56,651 nt of DNA. Origin: a virus. Positions 51,525 to 56,651 of the stretch are shown here, piece by piece. A program made the position numbers and the translations under genes. Where the stretch lies: IMG/VR virus record IMGVR_UViG_3300021519_000012, positions 1 through 56,651 of that record; one strand, 5' to 3'. The notes under the pieces are model-generated. The model was not told where the DNA came from. It made no database searches and saw only the letters and a list, made by a program, of their open reading frames with translations. Position 1 is the stretch's first letter, and each line of letters begins with the position of its first letter.

Positions 51525-51894
51525 GATTCTTGACTAACTGTATTGATCTGCGTTTGATACGCTTTTCAGCAATATCACTTAGATTCACAGTAGGACCAAA
51601 CACCACAGTAACATCCTTACTATTGAATGTTTTAATTACTGGGCGAAACGCCATCATATCAGCTTTTAGGAATATGTTAATAGGAATTTTGCGATTTGAT
51701 TCCCACCACCAAATTTCGCCCAATTCAAGGAACTTTTGCTTGTCTATGTCTGTCTTTAATATACCGAAGTCATAGATGCTTGTAACCTGTAGATCGTAGT
51801 TAATAACGATGCCGATATACTCGTTTTCGCAACATTTGATGCAGGTAATGAAGGGAAAATTTTCCTGGAAGCTATCGTTTTTAATAAGGGTCAT
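51505..51894 (-). CDS. Conserved T4-like phage protein, unknown
   Basis: A 129-residue minus-strand protein overlapping the end of the DnaE-like gene by 20 nt. Motifs: ITCIKCCENEYIGIVINYDL, FLELGEIWWWESNRKIPINI, FLKADMMAFRPVIKTF and a basic end (IAEKRIKRRSIQLVKNPKK). I recall similar sequences in many aquatic T4-like phages without known function. The WWWESNRKIPI segment is the best family marker. It is divergent from the gene at 51914. Confidence 0.7.
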   Translation of the reverse strand: MTLIKNDSFQENFPFITCIKCCENEYIGIVINYDLQVTSIYDFGILKTDIDKQKFLELGEIWWWESNRKIPINIFLKADMMAFRPVIKTFNSKDVTVVFGPTVNLSDIAEKRIKRRSIQLVKNPKKIRS

Positions 51895-51899
51895 GTATG

Positions 51900-51907
51900 A
51901 ATAAATA
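51900..51907 (+). promoter_or_regulatory. Late promoter box AATAAATA
   Basis: Seven of eight match TATAAATA. It ends 6 nt before ATG 51914, near-leaderless, in the divergent gap between two genes. Confidence 0.58.
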
Positions 51908-51913
51908 TGTATT

Positions 51914-52813
51914 ATGAATAAGTTACCAGTCTATTTATACTCCAATAAACTTGATGTAATATTGGATCTGGATCAAAACAGAGGAATCCACACGATTATG
52001 TACCAACGCAAACTAAAAATACAAAAAGGGTTTAAAGACTCGATTCAAATTCAGTTTAAAAACTCTGATCAGAAGCCAGTGTCAATTAGCACAAGCACCA
52101 ACTACTGGTTTGATATGATCGATTCTAGTGGACGTCAACTTGTTCTTACCAAGCAACTAACTGTGTTAGATGACAGCGTTACAACCTCAACTCGAGGTAC
52201 TTGCCTTGCTTCATTTGATCCTGTTGATACTATCAATCTAACTGCGGCCAGCTATAAATTTCTAATTAAACAAGACAACGGTGATGGTACCTTTACTCCT
52301 GCTTACTCCAATACATACTACGGTATCACTGGAGAAGTTGAAGTAGTTGAAGACGGATTTGCCATTGGGTTTCCTGTTCAAACAGTTAGTTCTAAACAGC
52401 TCGAGCAAGGGCAAGAGTATAACCGTGACCCAGAACATATGGGTTACTTCTTTTACTCTGGATGGTATCGCCCATGGCCAAATGCTATGACTGTAGTTAC
52501 TCCACAAAGTTGCACTATTGCCTTAAACAATTTTAAAGGCACAATTACCGTTCAAGGTAGTTTGGATAATAATCCAAGTCCTGCTGGTTCAGCAAATGCT
52601 CAATCATTTGTAATAGCCAGTGCCGCATCTGTTACTCCTACTACTGGTAATATCCAATTAAGTTGGAATACTAATTTAACTGCTGTCCGTTTTGTTATCC
52701 AACCAGATGCTGACGGATTTGGCAGTAACTATTACCCAACCGGCTTTCCAGTAGGTTCTAATCTGAACAAATTTCCATCCGGTTTCATTGATCAAATCCA
52801 ATATTTCAGTTAA
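51914..52813 (+). CDS. Probable virion structural protein, 299 residues
   Basis: The N-terminal part reads NKLPVYLYSNKLDVILDLDQ, GIHTIMYQRKLKIQKGFKDS and IQIQFKNSDQKPVSI, the rest being beta-rich (TAASYKFLIKQDNGDGTFTP, TIALNNFKGTITVQGSLDNN). I associate this pattern with small structural proteins of aquatic T4-like phages. The late promoter box directly upstream supports late expression although it lies among replication genes. Precise virion location unknown. Confidence 0.65.
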   Translation: MNKLPVYLYSNKLDVILDLDQNRGIHTIMYQRKLKIQKGFKDSIQIQFKNSDQKPVSISTSTNYWFDMIDSSGRQLVLTKQLTVLDDSVTTSTRGTCLASFDPVDTINLTAASYKFLIKQDNGDGTFTPAYSNTYYGITGEVEVVEDGFAIGFPVQTVSSKQLEQGQEYNRDPEHMGYFFYSGWYRPWPNAMTVVTPQSCTIALNNFKGTITVQGSLDNNPSPAGSANAQSFVIASAASVTPTTGNIQLSWNTNLTAVRFVIQPDADGFGSNYYPTGFPVGSNLNKFPSGFIDQIQYFS

Positions 52814-52817
52814 AATA
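52810..52817 (+). promoter_or_regulatory. Late-box-like TTAAAATA before primase, 5-nt spacing
   Basis: A weaker variant (TAAAATA) that overlaps the preceding stop codon and ends 5 nt before ATG 52823. The same spacing as the leaderless set argues for function, but the sequence is less conserved and primase would be an unexpected late gene. Confidence 0.3.
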
Positions 52818-52822
52818 GTAGT

Positions 52823-53821
52823 ATGAACTTGATTCAGGCTAGAGTGCAAGCAGCCTTACCACCTCGTAGAAAAATGACCCCATCTGGATGGGAATCGTTT
52901 AATGCTGTCTGTTGTGTCCATAATGGAGACAAGCGAGATACTCGTAAGCGTGGCGGTGCCCGCTTTGATAAAGATGGATTCTCTTATCATTGCTTCAACT
53001 GTTCTTTCAAAGCTGGATGGACTCCTGGAAAGTTGTTGAGTAAGAATACACGCAATTTATTTTCGTGGTTAGGCATACCTGATACAGAAATCCAACAACT
53101 GGCCCTAGAAGCAGTAAAAAGTAAAGACGATCAACCAAAGCCCACTAAGGAATTGTTGTTTGATTTAGAAACTCGTGCCCTACCAGAAGAGTGTAAATCA
53201 TTTAATGAGTGGATTCAAGAAGGTTGCGAGGAAGAAGATTTCCTTAATGTTATTGCTTATATCTTAGATCGCGGTATGGAACTTGATTGGTATGAGTGGA
53301 TGTGGAGTTCAGCTAACGGGTATAGAGATCGTGTGATCATTCCGTTCTACGACAAAGAAAGAGTAGTTGGCTGGACAGGTCGAAAGATTAAAGATGGTGC
53401 TCCTAAGTATCTAACCACTGCACAACCTGGCTATGTGTTTAACGTAGATCGACAAGATTATGATCGTAAGTATGTTATAGTAGTAGAAGGACAGTTTGAT
53501 GCCGTTGCTATAGATGGTGTTGCTATTATGCATAATGATCCAAATGAAACACAGATTGCACGTATTAAGGCACTAGGTAAAGAAGTCATAATTGTCCCGG
53601 ACAATGACCGACCTGGGGCTAAATTAATATCCACAGCGATCAATCACAACTGGTCTGTGAGCAGGCCAGACTGGGGCGATGATGTCAAAGACGTTGCGGA
53701 TGCTGTAAAGAAATACGGAAGACTATATACATTGCTTACGATCTTAAAATATCGCGAGCACGGACAAATTAAATTAACAATGATCAGGAAAAAGATAGAA
53801 CATGGCACAACAACAGAATAA
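52823..53821 (+). CDS. 61: DNA primase (gp61-like)
   Basis: A 332-residue primase. The N-terminal zinc region is CCVHNGDKRDTRKRGGARFD followed by YHCFNCSFKAGW (residues about 30-75), and the TOPRIM part contains VIVVEGQFDAVAIDGVAIMH (about 215-235) and IIVPDNDRPGAKLI. It makes RNA primers for lagging-strand synthesis with helicase gp41. Length matches T4 gp61 (342). The end overlaps the gp41 start by 20 nt, so primase and helicase are translationally linked. Confidence 0.93.
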   Translation: MNLIQARVQAALPPRRKMTPSGWESFNAVCCVHNGDKRDTRKRGGARFDKDGFSYHCFNCSFKAGWTPGKLLSKNTRNLFSWLGIPDTEIQQLALEAVKSKDDQPKPTKELLFDLETRALPEECKSFNEWIQEGCEEEDFLNVIAYILDRGMELDWYEWMWSSANGYRDRVIIPFYDKERVVGWTGRKIKDGAPKYLTTAQPGYVFNVDRQDYDRKYVIVVEGQFDAVAIDGVAIMHNDPNETQIARIKALGKEVIIVPDNDRPGAKLISTAINHNWSVSRPDWGDDVKDVADAVKKYGRLYTLLTILKYREHGQIKLTMIRKKIEHGTTTE

Positions 53822-55244
53822 AGAAGCAGCACCAGATTATAGCTATGAGGTACAGAAGCTATATATTGAAATGTTTATGAGTGATGCTGAAACATTTGTG
53901 CGTTGTCAAAATATTTTTGAACCGTTAAATTTTGATCGCAAATTACAAGATGTTGCTAAGTTTATTACAGAGTATGTAAATGAATATAAGGTAATGCCAG
54001 AGCCACAAATTGTTAATGCATCGTGTGCAATGGATTTACAGCCAGCAATATTGCCCAAAGAAAACTATGAATGGTTGATGAATGAGTTTGAAAATTTTAG
54101 TCGTCATAAAGGACTAGAGCGAGCTATTCTAGCATCAGCTGATTTGCTTGAGGCAGGTGACTACAATCCTGTAGAGAAACTGATTAAAGATGCTATTCAG
54201 ATATCTCTAAACAAAGACATGGGCACAGATTATTTTGAAGATCCCCGTGCTCGACTAGAGGCATTAAAGAATAGTAACGGACAGATTTCAACAGGCTGGC
54301 CTAGTGTTGATAAGAAACTATACGGCGGATTTAACCGCGGTGAGCTTAACATTTGGTGTGCGGCATCAGGCGGCGGAAAGTCATTGTTCCTTGCTAACCT
54401 AGGATGTAACTGGGCACTAAACGGACTTAATGTTCTATATCTAACATTTGAGTTGAGCGAAGCACTTGTAGCTATGCGTATGGATAGTATGCTTACTAAT
54501 GTTCCAACACGTGAAATCTTCCGCAACTTAGATGATGTCGAACTTAAAGTTAAGATGATGGGTAAGTCAGCAGGAAGTGTGCAGATTAAGTATATGCCTT
54601 CAGGAAAAACTGCAAACGATATTCGTGCATACTTAAAAGAATATCAAGTTAAGAAAGGCTTTAAACCAGACATTCTGTTAATTGACTATCTCGATTTAAT
54701 GATGCCGATGAGTGTTAAAGTTAGCCCAAGTGATCTGTTTGTTAAAGACAAATATGTATCAGAAGAATTGCGTAACCTAGCAATGGAAACCCAATGCGTA
54801 GTATGCACCGCGTCACAGTTGAACCGTGCGGCTGTTGAAGAGATTGAATTTGATCACAGCCACATCTCAGGTGGACTATCAAAGATTCAGACAGCAGATA
54901 ACGTGATCGGTATCTTTACAAGTCGTGCAATGAAAGAACGTGGGCGTTATCAAATTCAGTTTATGAAGACACGTTCAAGTTCAGGTGTTGGACAGAAAGT
55001 TGATTTAGAGTTTGACTTAGAGAGCCTACGCATTCGTGATCTGGGTGAAGAGGATGAAGGGTATACTGCTAAACCTAAGTCAAGTATATATGAAGGATTA
55101 AAGAAAACAAGTACCGTTGTTGATCAAGGAACTGGCGAAGTTCGTGATCCTACTGAAGGTATTAATGTTGGAAAAATTAAAGGTGTAACTCAGAGCTCTA
55201 AGATTAGAGAAATGCTTGCTAATCTAAATTCTGAAAAAGATTAA
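53802..55244 (+). CDS. 41: Replicative DNA helicase (gp41-like)
   Basis: A 480-residue DnaB-family helicase: N-terminal helical domain, then Walker A CAASGGGKSLFLAN (residues about 186-199), Walker B PDILLIDYLDLMMP (about 287-300), VVCTASQLNRAAVEE and QIQFMKTRSSSGVGQKVDLE (arginine-finger region). It forms the hexamer that unwinds the fork together with primase gp61. Nearly the same length as T4 gp41 (475). Its 3' end overlaps the convergent YqgE/AlgH gene by 4 nt. Confidence 0.95.
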   Translation: MAQQQNKEAAPDYSYEVQKLYIEMFMSDAETFVRCQNIFEPLNFDRKLQDVAKFITEYVNEYKVMPEPQIVNASCAMDLQPAILPKENYEWLMNEFENFSRHKGLERAILASADLLEAGDYNPVEKLIKDAIQISLNKDMGTDYFEDPRARLEALKNSNGQISTGWPSVDKKLYGGFNRGELNIWCAASGGGKSLFLANLGCNWALNGLNVLYLTFELSEALVAMRMDSMLTNVPTREIFRNLDDVELKVKMMGKSAGSVQIKYMPSGKTANDIRAYLKEYQVKKGFKPDILLIDYLDLMMPMSVKVSPSDLFVKDKYVSEELRNLAMETQCVVCTASQLNRAAVEEIEFDHSHISGGLSKIQTADNVIGIFTSRAMKERGRYQIQFMKTRSSSGVGQKVDLEFDLESLRIRDLGEEDEGYTAKPKSSIYEGLKKTSTVVDQGTGEVRDPTEGINVGKIKGVTQSSKIREMLANLNSEKD

Positions 55245-55263
55245 AATAGCGATGCTATCTTTT
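55237..55263. terminator. Possible bidirectional terminator between gp41 and the YqgE gene
   Basis: ATAGC pairs with GCTAT around GAT, with flanking A-rich and T-rich sequence, at the junction of two convergent genes. The stem is short and contains a bulge, so strength is uncertain. Confidence 0.4.
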
Positions 55264-55801
55264 GATTGACGCTGTCATTGATAGCTCGCTGCCACTGCTC
55301 ATCACCGCTACCAGTTAAACACAGTTCCATATTAGCATCAGCAACTAACCACTGATGTTTCTCAGTCCAGGGTTCTTCCCCACTCATTTCACCCTCTAAC
55401 TGGCCTGCTGCCCAAACTGCTAGTCCTACTCCTGCTCGATAAATCTCTGGGCCAATGCCCTGACTTATAGCAGCCAATACACTCATATCACCAGTAATAC
55501 CTATTTCGTCGGTGATCTTTAAGGTGCTTTGTGAGAACCAATCTAATGTGTGAACAACGTGGACCCTAGTAGGTTCTACCGGTCCGCCAATATAAATTGG
55601 GTCATATCCATCATATTCAATCCCGGCAGCATTCATAATATTTTGCATGCTGACCGTTTTTGCTGGCTTGTTAAGAACTACTCCCCACGCACCATTAAGC
55701 CCGTGTTGAGCAACTAACACAACGCTGTGACCGAAGTGACCCGAAGTATTACGGGGTTGAGATACCAGTATTTTGCCGTCAAAGAAATCATTGTTGTCCA
55801 T
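55241..55801 (-). CDS. YqgE/AlgH (UPF0301) family protein
   Basis: A 186-residue minus-strand protein. The family signature is clear: GKILVSQPRNTSGHFGHSVV (G-x-LLxxxP...F..sV), HGLNGAWGVVLNKPAKTV, YIGGPVEPTRVHVVHTL, and VGLAVWAAGQLEGEMSGEEPW (G-x-x-x-W-x-x-GQLE-x-E-x-x-x-x-x-W). Bacterial YqgE/AlgH is about 187 residues, so this is full length. AlgH has been described as a regulator in Pseudomonas, but its molecular function is unsettled. Start taken at ATG 55801, 5 nt downstream of a TAAATA box; an upstream TTG would add eight residues. Presence in a phage is notable. Confidence 0.85.
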   Translation of the reverse strand: MDNNDFFDGKILVSQPRNTSGHFGHSVVLVAQHGLNGAWGVVLNKPAKTVSMQNIMNAAGIEYDGYDPIYIGGPVEPTRVHVVHTLDWFSQSTLKITDEIGITGDMSVLAAISQGIGPEIYRAGVGLAVWAAGQLEGEMSGEEPWTEKHQWLVADANMELCLTGSGDEQWQRAINDSVNQKIASLF

Positions 55802-55806
55802 CCAAA

Positions 55807-55814
55807 TATTTAAC
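55807..55814 (-). promoter_or_regulatory. Late promoter box GTTAAATA (minus), leaderless geometry
   Basis: The core ends exactly 5 nt before the YqgE-like ATG at 55801. It abuts the plus-strand AATAAATA box at 55815, forming a divergent pair in a 28-nt gap. Confidence 0.55.
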
Positions 55815-55822
55815 AATAAATA
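55815..55822 (+). promoter_or_regulatory. Late promoter box AATAAATA (plus)
   Basis: Seven of eight match TATAAATA. It ends 7 nt before ATG 55830 of the nucleotidyltransferase gene, with no ribosome-binding site between. Confidence 0.55.
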
Positions 55823-55829
55823 CAATACA

Positions 55830-56522
55830 ATGAATAGTTTTGAAATGCCTGCTCAAAATCACAAAGAACTTAATCCTGTATTATGGGATGGAGATTCCCT
55901 CAAGCCCGCTGTAGAGCATGCCCTGTTAAAAATTGCCAAAGCATACTGGCAGTTTCTAAGTATAGATACTCCTGTTACTGATATCGTAATTTCAGGAAGC
56001 CAAGCAAATTTTAACTACGGCAAACATTCAGATATTGATCTGCATCTTATTGTAAGTTACGCAAATGTGCAATGCGATATGGCCGTAGATGAACTGTTTA
56101 ATACAAAACGTAAATTATGGAAAGAACAGCACAACATAGATATTCACGGAATTCCTGTAGAAGTCTACGTTGAAGATACTGCTAAACCTGCGGTAACTGC
56201 TAGTTATAGTTTGTTAAAAAATACGTGGGTAAGCCCACCTAAACATATTGACACAGAAGCAAGCCCTGATAGAATCCAACGCTTATGTAAAGCATGGATG
56301 AAATTAATTACCAATTCAATCAAAACAAAAGATCTAGAACAGATCGATCAAGCCAAAGAACTACTTTGGACATACCGCAAAGTTGGACTAGCTCGTGAGG
56401 GCGAAATGGGTGTTCCAAACTTAGTATTCAAAACCCTAAGAAATTCTGGTGTTACAGAGCTGCTATTAATGGCAGTTAGGGAAATAAACGACCGCAAACT
56501 AAGCCTCGAAAACATATCGTAG
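55830..56522 (+). CDS. Nucleotidyltransferase-fold protein
   Basis: A 230-residue protein starting at ATG 55830. IVISGSQANFNYGKHSDIDL (residues about 49-68) is the GS...D-x-D motif of the DNA-polymerase-beta-type nucleotidyltransferase superfamily, with a third acidic residue likely in IPVEVYVEDT near residue 114. This is similar to minimal nucleotidyltransferases that modify nucleic acids or antibiotics. The C-terminal half is helical (LCKAWMKLITNSIKTKDLEQ). Substrate unknown. A late promoter box precedes it. Confidence 0.78.
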   Translation: MNSFEMPAQNHKELNPVLWDGDSLKPAVEHALLKIAKAYWQFLSIDTPVTDIVISGSQANFNYGKHSDIDLHLIVSYANVQCDMAVDELFNTKRKLWKEQHNIDIHGIPVEVYVEDTAKPAVTASYSLLKNTWVSPPKHIDTEASPDRIQRLCKAWMKLITNSIKTKDLEQIDQAKELLWTYRKVGLAREGEMGVPNLVFKTLRNSGVTELLLMAVREINDRKLSLENIS

Positions 56523-56565
56523 GTGCGAGTATTATCTTAAAAATCCGGTATTAAAACTCGTAGAA

Positions 56566-56606
56566 AGAGGTCGATTCAGTATCAAAAAGACAGCAAAACG
56601 ACCTCT
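56566..56606 (+). repeat. Inverted repeat AGAGGTCG...CGACCTCT at the window end
   Basis: Two perfect 8-base arms separated by 25 bases follow the nucleotidyltransferase gene. The loop is too large and the T content too low for a classic terminator. No tRNA or gene is recognisable in the last 129 bases. Confidence 0.4.
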
Positions 56607-56651
56607 ATTTGTTTGAATTTAGACTGTTTAGAACCGACCCACTGCAACTTC

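Noticed and set aside
56523-56651. tRNA gene near the right edge, suggested by GGTCGATTC and inverted repeats
   Set aside because: No acceptor stem, anticodon arm and T-arm can be arranged together.

Overview
This window is a piece of a large T4-like (contractile-tailed, myovirus-type) phage genome, AT-rich and densely packed. Phage identity rests on a nearly continuous run of T4-core homologues recognised from protein motifs: neck proteins gp13 and gp14, tail-completion gp15, dNMP kinase gp1, tail sheath gp18, tail tube gp19, head completion gp4, small and large terminase gp16/gp17, single-strand DNA-binding gp32, recombination proteins UvsX/UvsY/UvsW, a clamp-loader gp62-like protein, primase gp61 and helicase gp41. 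The style of the structural proteins (cysteine/aspartate YD-x-x-KC-x-RDVG modules, GGVGIGG fibre repeats) is that of aquatic T4-like phages (cyanophage/pelagimyophage relatives). No photosynthesis gene is present. Two solute-binding-protein genes of the TRAP (DctP) and tripartite-tricarboxylate (TctC/Bug) families instead suggest a heterotrophic, probably proteobacterial host; this is inference.

Layout. 1-22.6 kb: ten consecutive plus-strand tail, baseplate and fibre genes, including a 5'-truncated giant structural gene and a paralogous set of fibre genes built from GGVGIGG-type modules. 22.6-26.3 kb: a minus-strand block (Nudix hydrolase, gp15, gp14, HNH homing endonuclease). 26.3-30.8 kb: gp13, dNMP kinase, then an accessory cassette (DctP-like protein, 2OG-Fe(II) oxygenase-like protein, exported TctC-like protein) and a minus-strand zinc/HNH protein. 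30.9-43.2 kb: sheath, tube, a tube-like paralogue, gp4, gp16, two likely capsid-interior proteins, gp17 and a 754-residue conserved unknown. 43.3-51.5 kb: recombination and replication genes (gp32, uvsX, uvsY, uvsW, gp62-like and a miniature DnaE-like protein). 51.5-56.6 kb: a minus-strand unknown, a structural-looking protein, primase, helicase, a YqgE/AlgH protein and a nucleotidyltransferase.

Regulation. T4-type late promoter boxes (TATAAATA-like, core TAAATA) sit before many structural genes. In seven cases the box ends exactly 5 nt before the start codon, which by T4 geometry would put transcription start on the A of ATG and give leaderless late mRNAs. A strong hairpin terminator followed by a perfect sigma70 consensus promoter (TTGACA-N17-TATAAT) separates the late block from gp32 and the recombination genes. 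Rho-independent terminators also follow gp19 and the gene before gp17.

Most unusual: the two solute-binding proteins under late-type control, the 192-residue DnaE-like protein that keeps the catalytic aspartate motifs, the apparent inversion of gp14-gp15 away from gp13 with an HNH gene at the junction and a probable ATT start for gp14, a phage YqgE/AlgH gene, and the leaderless-promoter geometry. No stretch over 300 bases lacks a gene.
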